Source: Paraspadella gotoi (Eukaryota; Chaetognatha). From it: a stretch of DNA of 64,000 nucleotides. A program made the position numbers and the translations under genes. Shown here one piece after another: positions 20,201 through 32,786 of this stretch. Numbering within the stretch: the first letter of the stretch is position 1; every line of letters starts with the position of its first letter. The notes below the pieces were generated by a model, which was not told where the DNA came from, did no database searches, and saw only the letters and a program-made list of their open reading frames with translations. The DNA lies in the NCBI GenBank assembly GCA_051294375.1, contig CM119266.1:9866538-9930537 (forward strand), written 5' to 3'.

Positions 20201-23200
20201 GCGGCTGTTCCAGCCGCCGGCCGCCGCCGCGTCTCTTCCCCCCCGCCGTGCGCCCGGCCCCATTTTCGCCGCGGCGCCTTTCCCTTTCCCTTCCTTTCGC
20301 CGTTGCGCGCGTTTCCCCGCCTTCTCCAGTCGCCCTCCCTCTCCGCCCCGCCCCACCCTTCCCTTGCCTTTGGCGCCTGCGGCGCTCCGCTCGTCGCTTG
20401 GCTCTCGCCCCGGTCGTTCGCGGCCTGCGTTTCGCGCCGCTTGCGTTGCCTGGCCTTTCCCCCCGCCCCGGTTTCCCCCCCGCGCCGCGCCCCCGCGGTC
20501 TTCCTTGCCGCTGGCCTCGGCCCCGCCGGCCCCCATTGCCGGCGTCTGGTCGAGCCTTACAGCAACCCCGCCTCCGCCGCCCCACCCGGGCGGCGCCACC
20601 CGGCGCCGCGGCGCGGGCGGCCCCCACGGCCGCTTTCTCTCCGCCGCTCGCTCCTGGCCGCTCTTTACGCTTTATTCCCCGGCACATTCCACCCCCCGCT
20701 TGCTCCGGCCCCGTTTCTTCCGGCTTCCCCACGCCATCTGGCCCGCGCTCGCCTTTTCCCTTCCTCCCTTTTCCCAGCCGCACCCCGCTCGCCCTCTCCG
20801 CCGGGTTCCACGGCTGTCGGGCCGTCTCTCCCTTCGTCCCCACTCGGCCCTTCCCCGCCTTCGCGCGCTTCGCTGTTTGACACCGGGCTGCCCCGCGCCT
20901 TTAGTCCGCTTTGCTTGCTGCCGTTCTGCGACTCCGTCCCGCCCCCTCCGCCTTTTCTCCTGCCTGTTCCGCCCGGCTCGCCCGCAGCTCGACGGCGCGT
21001 TTCGCGCGGTGCGGTTCCCGCCGCGCCATCGACTCCTGCGTGCGCCCACTTCCTCGCCGCTGCGCGGCCCTCCGCAGCGCTTTCCCCCGCCATCCGCGCC
21101 GTCCGTCCTCTGCTGGACCCTCGCCCCGCCGGCCCCCGCCGCTCCACCTGGCCCGACGCGTCCCCCCCTTCGCGGTCTATCCCGCCTGCTGTCCTCTCCG
21201 GGCGTCCGCCTCTGTCGTTGCCTTCGAGTCGCGCTCCCCCGCGGCCTCTCGCTGGCCAGTAAGCTTCCCCCCTCTGCCGCCCTTTCTTGCTCTCGCGCCC
21301 CTCTCCTTTGCCTCACTGGACTCCTCCCGCGCGTTTTTTCCTTTGTCGCCCGCTGCCCCATTCTCTTCCGCGTCGGCTGCCAGGGTGCCCCCACCCCCTC
21401 GGCTCCCCCCGCGACCGGTGCGTGCGACGCCTTGCCGCCCGCGTTTGGCCTTCACCGTTTCCCCCTTCTCTTGTTCGTCCTTGGACCCGCGCCCATCTCG
21501 CCGTGCCCCACCCCGGCCCCCCTCACCTCCCTCCCCCTTCTGCCTCGCTCACATCCCTCCAGTTATGCTATCCTCCCCTTCCTTTTCCCCCCGGCGTCTC
21601 CATCCTCCCTCCGCCTTCCTTGTGCGCTGCCCGCCCCGCCTCCCCGGTCCCCCGCATCCCGTCTTCCTCGACTTCCGTGCATGCCGCTCCGGCGGGTTTC
21701 TGGGCGCCTCGAGGTCCGGGCCGCCTCAGCACCGCCCCCCGTTGTCCCCCTCGCGCATCGTTGCTGCATTGGCGCCCGCCCCTTCCGGTGGCCGCGTTCC
21801 ATCCCGGTCGGCCGGCTGCTTGGCCGCCCGTCGCAGGCCCCCGTCGGACGCCGCTTTTGCGGCCGCACCCGTGGCCGACTCATCCTCCCCACGGCCCGCG
21901 CCTCTCTCCTGATGTTCGTCTTCCCCCCCCCCGCACCGCCCCCTGGCGCTTCTTTTTTCTGCCGCCCCAACTGCTGCCCCATCCGCGCCCCTGCGGCGCC
22001 GCGGCGCTCTCCGTGCCGCGCCCGCGGCCGGCCGCCTGAGCCGCTTCTTCCTCCGTGGGCCGGTGCGCCGCTGCATCGTTCCGGCTTGCTGCCGTCCCCC
22101 ATGCCCTTGGCGTCCTGGCCCACACGCCCTTCCCCGGTTTCTCGCTCTCGTGCGCTACTGGGTGGGCCACCACCCCTTGGTTTCTCCCGTCCGGGCCTGC
22201 TGGCTCACTCCTCTTCGCACTTGCCTGCCCTCGTTCCGCGGACACCATTTTTTTCCGCTTGCCCTGCTTCCAGCCTCTTCTTTGCGGGCGAGCTCCCGCG
22301 CCTCCTTGCCCGTGCTTCCCACGCCTGTTCTTGGCCCTCCTCCGCCGCCTGCCCTTTCTTCAGTATCTCCGCCGATCTTTTTTTCCGGCCTGTCCTTCCC
22401 CGGCCGCCCGACCCTTCCCGTGTTACCGCCAGCCCTCGTCCCCTGTCTCAGTACGCGCCGCAGCTGGCCCCATTGGGCCCTCGTCTTGCACCGCTTCGCT
22501 TGCGGCTTAGCTGATAGGCGCCAGGCGGCCCATCCGCTTCCACCAGCCGCTGACTTTCGCGGCTGGAGCTCGCTCGTCGCCCTGCTCCGGTGCCGCGGTT
22601 TCCTGTGTGATACCCGCGGCGCTCGCGCCCCTTCGGCGCAGCGTGGGCCTTGTCTTGCCGGTCCCTCCCCCCTGCGGTCTTCCCCGCCCTGGGGGCACTC
22701 CTTCCATTCCCCGGCGGACCTTCTCTCCGTTTCCCCTGTCCCCGTCTCTTCGCTGCCCCATGCCGCCGCTTTCATTTGGTCGGTCACGCCGCCCTCTCGC
22801 CCTCCCGCGACCCGCTGCGCCCCGGCACCCTCGTCCTCCTGCGTCGGTGGCCGCCGTCGTCTTTCCGCCGCCGGCTTCGCCGGCGCGGACCTCCTCCGAC
22901 GTTCCCCTTCGCACCTGCCCGTCGCCTGCCGCGCTCTTCCTACTTATTCCCCTTTGGCCTCGGGCGGTCGACCTCCGACCCGCGACGTCAGTTCCTAATT
23001 CCTATCCCTCCTACGAGGACCGTTCCTCGCCTCGCGCGATTGGCACGACATGCCGCCCCTATCTTTCCTGTCCCCGCTGTCCGGCCGCCGCGCGGTTGCT
23101 ATCGCCGTTGCCGCGTCGCCCCTCCCGCTTGGCCCCCCGGGCGGTCCCCTGCCCCGCCCGGGCGGCTCCCGCGGCATCGTCCCGCCGTCTTTTCCTCGCC

Positions 23201-25040
23201 GTCGCTACCCGTCGTATCGGCGGCGGCGGCCGCCTTTTTATTCATTCTCCCGTGCTCGTCGTTGTCGACTTTTGCCGGACGTCGCTTTGTCCTCCCGCCT
23301 TATCCGCCGGTGGTCGGGCCGTCGAGCTGCACGACCGCGGGTGATGCCTTTTTCCTCCCCCGCCTCGTCTTTGTCGGGCCGCATCTCTGCCCCGCTGACC
23401 GCTCCCCTGCCTTTGCAGCCGCAGCGCTTGCGCGGCGCTCAGGCTTTGCGGCGCTCTGCGGGCTTTCCTTCGCTGCCCCTTGTCCCCGCTCCGCCCCTCA
23501 TGACGCCCCTCCCCCTGTGGGCCCGGCACCAAAGGTTGCTCCCAGGCGTATGTCTGACGCCAGCCGTCGGCTTTGCTGCCGCTCCACTCCGCTGGCGCGG
23601 GGACCGCCGCGGCCCGGAGCTCGCACGCTATTCTTTTTTCTTCGTCGTCTCTCCGCTGCGGCACCGTTGCCCTTGAAGCGCTGTCGCCTTCGTCTTCCCG
23701 TCGTCGTTAGGCGTTTCAGCTGCCCTTCAGCCGGCGTCCCTCCACCTCCCGCCCCTCTTGGTTTCTGGCCGCCAGCCCCCCCCTCCCTCCGGCCCCATCC
23801 CCCCTTCCACTGGTGCTACTGTCGGTCTGTTTCACCCCTTTTTTCGGCCCACTTCTCTGCGCGCTGTGCGCTTTGACGCGTCGCTCGCCCTCCCGGCGCC
23901 CGCTCGCGTCTGCCGTAATCGGCCCGTACTTCGCGCGGTCGTCCACCTGCGCACCGTCTACCCCCCCCCGCTGCCCTGCTGCCATCCTTCGCTCGAGCTA
24001 TTCAGGCCGCTGCAGGCTCTGGCTCCCTCACTATTCCTCCGCCCGTTGCGTCTCCGCTTCTCCACCCCATTTTTTGCGCCCGGTCCGGCGTTCGCCCCGG
24101 CGCCGCGGTCGCAGCCGCTTGCGTCCGCCGATCGTTCCCTCGACCCCGCTTGGGAGAGCCCGTCGCCCCCAACTGGGGGCGCTCCCTTCCACTTCTGCCT
24201 CCGTCAGCGCCCTCCCACACGCCCAGACGCTGCCTTGGCCCCTCTCGCCAGTTGGGGCAGCTCCCAGTCCCCTCTTGTCGTTGTTTCGTCGCCTTTGGTT
24301 TTGGGCGCTGCTGCTGGGGCGCCCTTGCCCGGACGCTGCGTCTGGCTTGCCTTCCTCGCCCGCCCGTCCCCCGCCGCGCCGGATCGCCGCGCCGTCTCTG
24401 CCGGCGCCGGCTTGTGCGGTACGGCGCCGTTGCTTGTCAGTGCGCCGCGAGACCCTTCGCTGCTGGTGGACTCGGCGTTGCTTCTCTTGCCTCATCCCGC
24501 ACGGCGCTTCGCGTTCCTCCCGCCAGTCGGCTGGCGACGCCGGCCGGTTTCGGATCGACGGCGGCCAGTGGGGCGCCGTGCCGGCTCGCCCCTCGTACTT
24601 TCCGCTGGCGCCGCCCTCCCCTGTGTGCCACGGGTCCCCCTCGCGTCGCGCCGTCCCCTCCCTCGTCACACCTGAGATGTCTCGGGCGGATTGGGGCGGG
24701 CGGAGCTTCCTCGGCCCGCACCTCCCCGCCCACCGCCTCCTCGCTTCTGTTCCTCACTCCGACGTTGGCCGTCCAGCTCTGCGCTGGCGCCCGCGTCCGC
24801 GCCGATCTTCCTTGCGCCGATCGGAGCTTCGTGGCGCCGCCTCTTCACGCGTCAGGACTTGTGGGGGCGTTTCCGTTTTTCGTCGCTGTACCCGTTGTCG
24901 ACGCGGCGGGCTCGCGCCGGGGGGCACGTCCGCTCCGCCTCTGCCCCATTCTGTCTGTCCGCGTCGTTGCCGCCGAGCGGCGTGACGGCGTCGAACCTCG
25001 GTCCCCTCGGCTTCGCCGACCCCTCGTTCCGCCGCCCCTC
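17240..25040. other. 7.8-kb extremely GC-rich, A-depleted block, probable low-quality read fill
   Basis: Lines I counted have 2-5 A per 60 bases on the plus strand, with C well above G and T well above A. Composition drifts (G nearly vanishes at 18050-18600) and no repeat unit is visible. Open frames are long in many frames at once (409, 332, 417, 843 codons plus; 506 codons minus), as expected when stop codons cannot form. Residues are mostly P, R, A, S, L, F with no domain. The edges are abrupt, in AT-rich sequence on the left and in CT repeat beside a 25-N gap on the right. I infer single-strand sequencing noise inserted during gap filling, not genes. Confidence 0.7.
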
Positions 25041-25044
25041 ACCG

Positions 25045-25435
25045 CATGTTCTCGTCTTCTTCTCTCCTTTCTTTATCTTCTTTCTCTCTCTCGATCTCTC
25101 TCTCTCTCATCCCTCATCTTCGTCTCATCATCCTCTCTCTCTCTCTCTTTAGTTTTTTACTCCNNNNNNNNNNNNNNNNNNNNNNNNNAGAGAGAGAGAG
25201 AGAGATGAGAGATCGAGATAAGAGATGATGTCGAGAAGGAGTCCGGCGGACGAGAAAAAGAGGAGAGAAAGAGACGAGAGAGAGAGGATGGAGACGAGAT
25301 GAGGATGAGAGAGAGAGAGACGAGAGAGATGATGATGAGGGTAGAGACGGAGCGAGATAAGACCTCTCCGAGAGAGAGAGAGAGGATAAGAGTCGAGAGA
25401 GATAAGTATGAGAGAGAGAGAGAGAGTAGAGAACC
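25045..25435. repeat. CT tract, 25-N gap, GA tract
   Basis: CT-rich repeat to 25163, 25 N at 25164-25188, then GA-rich imperfect repeat to about 25430. The change of strand sense across the gap suggests either an inverted repeat pair or a wrongly oriented extension. Confidence 0.85.
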
Positions 25436-25827
25436 ACCCCTTTTCTTTCCTCCTTTCCTCCTTTTTCTTCTCTTTTTCATTCTCTCATTTCCACGCGACT
25501 CATGTCATCTTTTTTTTTTCCTCCTTTGAAGGATTTTTCCTTCAGCGTTTTGCGCCTTTTTCTTTTCTCAGAATTATCTCTTCTCTCCTTTTTCTTTATT
25601 CGTCCTTTCTTTTTCTTCGCCCCACTCTCTTTTCCTTTTTTTTTAATACTTCCGTCATTCCTTCTCCCCTCCTTCCTTTTTTTTTCGCTCCTTTTTTTTT
25701 CTGTTTACCAATTTCTGAATCCGCCGGGGGCGCTGGCGTCGTCGGCAGCGGCGGCTGTAGCTCCGGCGGCGTCGGCCTCTCTCCCCCCCCCCGATTCTTC
25801 GCTCGCGCTCTGGTTGCGTCTCTCCAG

Positions 25828-25914
25828 AGAGAAAATGACTTTTTTCTTTTGAATCCAACCAAAAAGAAGTGGGAGGGTAAGGGGAAGGTAAGGAAGGAGG
25901 AGAAGAACCGTCGG
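25828..25914 (+). CDS. Candidate internal exon, basic C-terminal half
   Basis: Acceptor TTGCGTCTCTCCAG at 25827 and a strong donor GTAAGTTAAG at 25915 bound exactly 29 codons in phase 0-0. The peptide is RENDFFLLNPTKKKWEG followed by a Lys/Arg-rich stretch resembling a nuclear localisation signal. Alternative donors (GTAAGG) lie at 25877 and 25887. Upstream the same frame is Gly-rich and open. No family recognised. Confidence 0.4.
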
Positions 25915-26059
25915 GTAAGTTAAGGTAAGGGCTTACGTCTTCTCCCGCGAGAATTTTTTGATATTTTCTTTCTTCTTCTGTTTTCTCCTTCAAGTATCAT
26001 ATCAATGATAATAAAACCGAAAGACGTCGAGGCGACAGTTTGGAGGTAAATAGTGAGCC

Positions 26060-26190
26060 AGACTCTCTCTCTCTCCGTCTCTCTTCATCTCTCTCTCTCT
26101 CTCTCTTCTCGGGCTCTCATCTCTCTCTCCCTCCTCTCTCTCTCACTGTCTCCGTCTCTTCTCCTCTCTCTCTCTCTCTCTCTCTCTCCC
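26060..26190. repeat. Interrupted (CT)n tracts
   Basis: CT-rich imperfect repeats here and again at 26500-26590. Confidence 0.95.
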
Positions 26191-26709
26191 CTCTTTTCCC
26201 CGTTTCTCATCCTGCACCCCCGCCCTTGGCACTTTCTCTTGCTCTCTGGTTTACGCTCTTTATTTTTTTGCCATTCTACAGGTTACTATGTGATTGTCGA
26301 TCTGTTAGTCAGGCTGTCTGTCTGTCTCCGTCGGTCTGTCAATCCTTTCTCTCTTTCTTCACTCATTCCCCTTTTCTCTCCATGACACACACAGACATTA
26401 GCTTATTGTCTCACTGTCTGTTTTATGCTCTTTATTATTTTGCCACTCTAAATGTTACTCTGAGTTTGTCTGGCTGTCTCATAGTCTGTCTGTTCTCCCC
26501 CCCCCTCTCTCTCTCTCTCTTCTTCTCTCTCTTCTCCTCTCTCTCTTCTCTCTCTCTCTTCTCTCTCTCTCTTCTCTTCTCTCTCTCCCTCGATGTACGT
26601 TCGCGCGGCCCAAAACACAAACTCGCATTTTCCTCCTTTCTTCATTTCCTTCATTTCTCCAAAGCGGAATTTCCATCATGTTGCTTCCATTACCGCGATT
26701 TTTCCTTTA

Positions 26710-26830
26710 AAGTCCCCCCACCCCCTTCCCCCCCACCCCCCTTCTCTCCACCCCCCCCCTCTCCTCCACCCCCTTCCCCCCACCCCCCTTCGCCCTCCAC
26801 CCAACCCCTTCTCCTCCACCACCCCCTTTC
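26710..26830. repeat. C-rich tract (CCCCCAC-type)
   Basis: Runs of 4-9 C separated by A or TT over about 120 bp. The complementary strand has G runs that could fold as quadruplexes. Confidence 0.85.
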
Positions 26831-26989
26831 GCATCTTTTTCTCCCTCCATTCCTTTCAATTTTTTCAAGTTCCGCCCCCTCAGTTAAAAGTCGCCTCTTC
26901 GCTTATTTTTCTTGTTTTCTCAAAAGCCTTGTTTTTCACCGGAAAGCCAGCCCGTCTGCTCCTTATTTAACGCGCACCATCAGCTCCAC

Positions 26990-27260
26990 TGTCTCAGGCC
27001 CCCTTATTGCTCTTGTCTAGGCCCCTGAGGCCCCCTTCGTCAAGGCCTCTTTGACCCTTGTTTCCTAGGCCCACCGTAGGTGCCCCTGTCTGGGCCTTCA
27101 TAGGCCCCTGTTCAAGCCAGCGTGTTCTCTTAGACCCGCTGTCTCTGCCCCCTCATCCTCCCTTTCAGGGCCTCCACAACCTCCTTGTTAAGTTCTCCCC
27201 AGCCCCTTATTTAGGCCCCCTTAGCTCCCGTATTAAAGACCCTCAATGCCCCCTTTTTTA
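26990..27260. repeat. Degenerate GGCCCC-containing tandem repeat
   Basis: AGGCCCC(C/T) words recur about every 20-30 bp separated by T-rich spacers. Unit boundaries are hard to define. Confidence 0.55.
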
Positions 27261-27395
27261 AGAATTCCTTACCCTCTCATCTGACAAAAAAAACCTACAC
27301 CAGCGCACCCTGGGCTTTTTCTTTCTCTCTCTCCCGGTTTCTCCTACGAATCCCATTTTCTTTTCTCTCAGGGAAAAAATGTAAATGCGATACGC

Positions 27396-27397
<2 letters not shown>

Positions 27398-27477
<80 letters not shown>

Positions 27478-27500
27478 AGAGAGAGAGAGAGCAGAGAGAG
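27398..27500. repeat. (GA)n microsatellite
   Basis: Perfect GA over about 80 bp, then short interruptions. Confidence 0.98.
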
Positions 27501-27639
27501 TTCACCTTCAAGTCACGTTTTCGCCCGAGGACCAAAAATGAGTTTTGCTTTTGCTTTTCGCATAAACTTATACAACAACTCTATGGGTAACTATTTTTTG
27601 TTGTAATTTGCTTTAAGGAAGGTAAGTTAGTCGTTTCCG

Positions 27640-27676
27640 TTGTCAATCGTCGTCGTCGTCGTCGTCGTCGTCATCG
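27640..27676. repeat. (GTC)n microsatellite
   Basis: GTC trinucleotides. Confidence 0.95.
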
Positions 27677-28042
27677 TTCTCTCGATCGTCGCTGTTCGTA
27701 GTTTGTCAACTGACTCGTAATCTCGTTTGCCATTTTTCATTTCCTCGTATTTCTCCGCCTCCTCTTCTTACTCTTCCTCCTCCTCTTCCTCTCCCCCCCT
27801 CCACCCCCTTTCCTCCGTCTTCGCCGGGGTCGTTATCCATATTTTTTAAAACGGCGTTGTTGCCATAAATTAACTCGTATACATATTTTAAACATACACT
27901 CCCTTCGCATTCGTATTCAAAAAAAAAAGTTGCTTTTGGTGCCCATTATTTTTTTTTCAATTTCTTTCTTTTTTAAAATGTTTTTGGTTCTTTCTTTCTT
28001 TTTACATCCGGGTGCCGTTTGTTGTTTTTTTTTCCTTTATTT

Positions 28043-28258
28043 TTATCGTTCGCCTTTTGTTTTCTCGGTTTCGGTTGCGCGGGTTACGTTGGCCTCAATG
28101 AAATGCCCAATCCCCAGAATAAGATAGATATAGAGACGCCCCCCCTGACAGGGAAACGCTGCCGCCGCGGCCGCAGCCCAGTCGCGGTTCCGCGGCCGAT
28201 ACTCCCGGCCAGTCCGCCGCCCTACATTCTCGCCGCCGAGAGAATGTTGCCTATTCAT
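28043..28258 (-). CDS. 71-codon ATG frame, strand uncertain
   Basis: Minus-strand ATG frame beginning MNRQHSLGGENVGRRTG, with an Ala run from a GCC repeat and a polar tail. The plus strand over the same DNA is open too and reads YVGLNEMPNPQNKIDIETPP near its middle and ends ILAAERMLPIHA at TAA 28262-28264. The region is CpG-rich. At most one strand is coding; it may instead be an upstream promoter for the start at 28787. Confidence 0.25.
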   Translation of the reverse strand: MNRQHSLGGENVGRRTGREYRPRNRDWAAAAAAAFPCQGGRLYIYLILGIGHFIEANVTRATETEKTKGER

Positions 28259-28421
28259 GCATAATGCAGTGACCCCCGAGAAAAGCCCTTGATTTTATTC
28301 GCACGCGTTGCCAACCGGGGAGGCAGGGTAAAAGAAAACTACTGTACTACGAAACACTACTAAAGACACTGTCTCTCTCTCTCTCTTATTATTTTTTTGG
28401 TGGTAATATATTAATGACTCT

Positions 28422-28427
<6 letters not shown>

Positions 28428-28471
<44 letters not shown>
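28428..28471. repeat. (CT)n microsatellite
   Basis: Perfect CT dinucleotides. Confidence 0.97.
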
Positions 28472-28473
<2 letters not shown>

Positions 28474-28554
28474 TCTTTTTCTCTTTATTCGTATTGTGGT
28501 AATATTTCCCGACGAATTCTCAAGAGTAGAAGTCAATTTTTCATCGGCAACCGG

Positions 28555-28630
28555 GGTCCCGCCGGCCGCGCCGCCGGCGCCGCCGCCGCCGCCGTGCCGC
28601 CTGGCGCTCGCCGCCGCCGCCGCTTTCGCG
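28555..28630. promoter_or_regulatory. GCC-rich CpG segment, likely 5' leader
   Basis: Dense (GCC)n and CpG sequence about 160 bp upstream of the proposed first coding exon at 28787. This fits a promoter or 5' untranslated region. A GTAAAG follows GATCG at 28640 and could be a donor. Confidence 0.35.
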
Positions 28631-28786
28631 TCGGATCGGTAAAGGAAAAGTACAACCGGCAGCGTCTTCGTCTCTCGCTCTCCGTCTCTCTCATTGTCTC
28701 GCTCTCCGTCTCGCCGCTCGTTTTTTTCACTCCATCTCTTCCGTCTGTCTCAAATTCCTCTACCGGAGAAAAAAAAAAAAAGAATT

Positions 28787-28960
28787 ATGACGAATAACAA
28801 AGCATCGCTTTTCGCCCGCGGGCCTTCGTGGGATCCGGAGATGAGGGTGAGATGAGTCGAACGCGGGGCGCCGAGGATGGGCTCAGACCGGCCGGGGTCG
28901 CCGCTTAGCGCCTTATTAATGACCGTCTCTTAGATCCCGGCGTCGTGGGAGAGAGAACGG
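28787..28960 (+). CDS. Candidate gene start: two phase-matched exons
   Basis: Exon 1 (28787-28846) starts with ATG and reads MTNNKASLFARGPSWDPEMR, exactly 20 codons, followed by donor GTGAGATGAG. Exon 2 (28934-28960) follows acceptor GACCGTCTCTTAG and reads IPASWERER, exactly 9 codons, followed by donor GTAAGTTCTT. Both junctions are phase 0 and the intron is 87 bp. A GC-rich leader lies upstream. Downstream exons were not found. The peptide is not recognised. A minus-strand ATG frame (28905-29159, 84 codons) overlaps exon 2 and is the main competing reading. Confidence 0.5.
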
Positions 28961-29159
28961 GTAAGTTCTTTTCATAGAGAAAAGGTGAGGCGTAATATGT
29001 CACTCGGTCCTTTTGTCCGCTCGATTCGCGGAGACTCGTGAAAGCTCGGGGAAAAAGATTTATTTTCTCTTTGTTTGAAATTAATTTAAAAGAAAGCTGA
29101 GTGAATCTTTTATTTTGAAACGTTCTTTCAGAATGAAAATGAGAAATGAGTATTTCCAT

Positions 29160-30359
<1,200 letters not shown>

Positions 30360-30582
30360 GAGACGGACGAAAAAACGAGATGAGAGAAGAGAGCGAAGGT
30401 TGATCTCATGTTTATTTTTCATTTGGTGGAACATTCTCTGTTCGTGTGTGAAGAGAGAGAGGGAGAAATAAAGAGCGAGACCGAGAGAAAGAGAGAGAGA
30501 GTCAGGGAGAGAATGAGAAAAAAAAAAATAGAGGGAGAATGAGAATGACCGCCTACGCGAATCTCCGGGGGAAAAAACGGGA

Positions 30583-30690
30583 AACGGGGGATTGCTCGGC
30601 GAAGGATTGCAGAACCGAGGGTTTGCGGCGCCGAGGGATCGCGACGCCGGTGGATTCACGGCGCCGGGGAGATTACTGGCGCAGCGAGAG
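30583..30690. repeat. Degenerate 16-17-bp tandem repeat
   Basis: GGATTGC-type words followed by GCGCCGAG or close variants recur five or six times. Both strands are open across it. Confidence 0.55.
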
Positions 30691-30819
30691 GACGTCGCGA
30701 GGGAAACGTCGAGGGCGCCGCCTCGTGGATGGAGTCGGTGATCCAGACGCCGATCGGAAGTCACAGGGCGTGGAAGAGGCGGAAAGGGGGGATGGAGGTA
30801 AATGGTGGCTTCTGAGACC

Positions 30820-30935
30820 ATTTCAATTAATTAATTAATTTAAAAAAAAATTAATTAATTAATTAGTTAATTAATTTTTTTTTCTTTCTTTCTTTCTTTC
30901 TTTTTCTTTCTTTCTTTCTTTCTTTCTTTCAATCT
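30820..30935. repeat. (TTAA)n palindromic tract then (TTTC)n
   Basis: ATTAATTAATTAA on both sides of an A run forms an AT palindrome, followed by TTTC tetranucleotides to about 30930. Confidence 0.9.
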
Positions 30936-31544
30936 ATCAGTACCTCTCTTTATTAGTTTCTTTCCTTTCTCTTCCTTGTTTACTTTTTATTTCTTTTCAC
31001 TGTTTTTATTTCCCCGGCTTTCATTTGCTTCTCTCTCTCTCTCTTTTCCCAAGGACCAAAACAAACACTCACACACACTCATACACACACAGAGGAAAAA
31101 CAAACAAACAAACTCCCAAACAGAGAAGAACAAACTCTTAGATTAACGAACACCCGGAAGAAAATGAACTCGTAACACAAACTCGCTTGTCGAGAAACGT
31201 CGGACTTTGCTCGGTTTACTCTCTTGATTTAGACTTATAATTATCTTCATATTTTAGATTAAAAATTTCAAGTTTAAAGATTTAGATTTTTGGTTCGACT
31301 TGGACCAAATCTCGAAAGTTGCTGCTTCCCTTTTTTTATTTTCCCCGTTTCCTTTTTGATCTTCACCTATGCACGATTCCATTTTTGGTTTGTTTTTATT
31401 TGTATTTTTTTTTCTGTTTGTTTATCGACGCCAGGCGATGCTATCTTGCGGAGTCGCGATGGTTTATGCCGCCATAAATCCAGATGTAGCACATTTTTTT
31501 TGCGTCGTGAATCTCGGTTTTTTTTCCTCTCTTTCCGAAATTTG

Positions 31545-31793
31545 CCTGCGGCGGCGGCGGCGTCGGCGTCGGCGGCGTCGGCGGCGGCTGCAGCGGCGGC
31601 GGCGGCGATGGCCGTGGCGAGGGCGTGGAATCAATCAGTGTCGTCCGACGGTTTTCTAGTGGAACCGTCGCTGGTATATCGGACTTTCATAAAATATTTA
31701 AGACATAAAAAAATGACACCTCGGGATCTACCAACTGTCTTAGTTAAAATTTTCTCCAATATTTTAAAATACGCTATTATTTTACACAAATAG
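31545..31793 (+). CDS. Poly-Ala open frame with a protein-like tail
   Basis: A GCG/GCC repeat encodes about 20 Ala/Ser residues, then an ATG at 31608 and MAVARAWNQSVSSDGFLVEP followed by SLVYRTFIKYLRHKK, stopping at TAA 31791-31793. The frame is open upstream to 31290 without clear coding character. A possible donor (GTATAT) follows SL. The composition after the repeat is balanced. Family not recognised. Confidence 0.3.
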   Translation, partial: PAAAAASASAASAAAAAAAAAMAVARAWNQSVSSDGFLVEPSLVYRTFIKYLRHKKMTPRDLPTVLVKIFSNILKYAIILHK

Positions 31794-31930
31794 AGAAAAC
31801 AAAGTCGTCCAAAGTTATGATATCGTATAATCTCACAATGTACTTACAATGTATAATTTTACACAAACAGAAGAAACAAAGTCGTCCAAAGTTATGGTAT
31901 TGTATAATCTTACAATTTACATAGAACGAA
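31780..31930. repeat. Two-copy tandem duplication, ~77-bp unit
   Basis: TTTTACACAAATAGAGAAAACA...AAAGTCGTCCAAAGTTATG is repeated immediately at 31857 with a few substitutions. Confidence 0.85.
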
Positions 31931-32228
31931 AAATTTATGTACAATGTACGTGCTACTATTTCTATCCTCAAAATTAAAGAGAGAAGACGCTACAATATTT
32001 AATCTCCTGAAGTTTTTCTCCTCGACTTTCCTTTAAGTTTTTTCCTCTAGATCCGCAACAATTTTTTTTACGAACATTTTTTGGTTTTATTTTTTATTTG
32101 TTTTTTATTTGTTTTTCAGCTTTTCGGGTTGTTTTTTTTGAAAGTTTAAGGACAGTTAAAACGTTTTTAAACGAACACCGAGATACCCATAATTTGGTAA
32201 TTGATAAAGAGTAAATAAAGACAGAAAT

Positions 32229-32459
32229 TTAGTACGATATGAGCGCCAAATTAACGGATAAACGGACACATAACGCTCGCACGGACAAATAAAAATAAAA
32301 ATGAGAAAGAGAGAGACGAATAGAAGAAGTTAGGGCAACATTATCGTCCACCTCTGCTTTGACTCGGGAGTCCTCGCGAGCGGCGACCCTCAATCGTAAT
32401 TTCTCTACATAAAAGAAGAGGGATTCATTCCGCTCTTGATCTCTGGATTGCCTTTGGGC

Positions 32460-32542
<83 letters not shown>

Positions 32543-32567
32543 ACCGCCATAGCTTTATTTTCTTTCT

Positions 32568-32613
<46 letters not shown>

Positions 32614-32786
32614 TCTCTCTCTCTCCCCCTTTCTTTCTCTCTCTCGCTCTCTCGCTCTCTCTCTCTCTCTCGCTCTCTCTCATATTCTGCCAGGACGAAA
32701 GCCAAAAAAATTGTATGAAAATATGAGCCTCGGCCTCCGTAGGCGTGGTCGTCGTCGTCGTGCGTCTCGGTCCTCGTCGTCGTCAT
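32229..32786 (-). CDS. 185-codon minus frame through GA/CT repeats, unrecognised
   Basis: The frame begins in a GAC repeat (Thr/Asp-rich), reads HAYGGRGSYFHTIFLAFVLA, passes through Arg-Glu and Ser-Leu stretches from GA/CT repeats, then continues with RDQERNESLFFYVEKLRLRV and AAREDSRVKAEVDDNVALTS to the stop. The last part has good protein character and an acceptor-like CAATCCAG at its start. The Arg-Glu/Ser-Leu middle is probably intron. A damaged copy exists on the plus strand in the right arm. Confidence 0.35.
32461..32690. repeat. (GA)n followed by (CT)n
   Basis: GA-rich to about 32540, short unique spacer, then CT-rich to 32690. The two tracts can pair with each other as a long hairpin. 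Confidence 0.97.

Noticed and set aside
19983-22514. 843-codon plus-strand open frame, and others of 250-506 codons nearby
   Set aside because: All lie in the A-depleted block, where stop codons are rare by composition. Several frames on both strands are open at once, and residues are simply what C/G/T-rich codons give.
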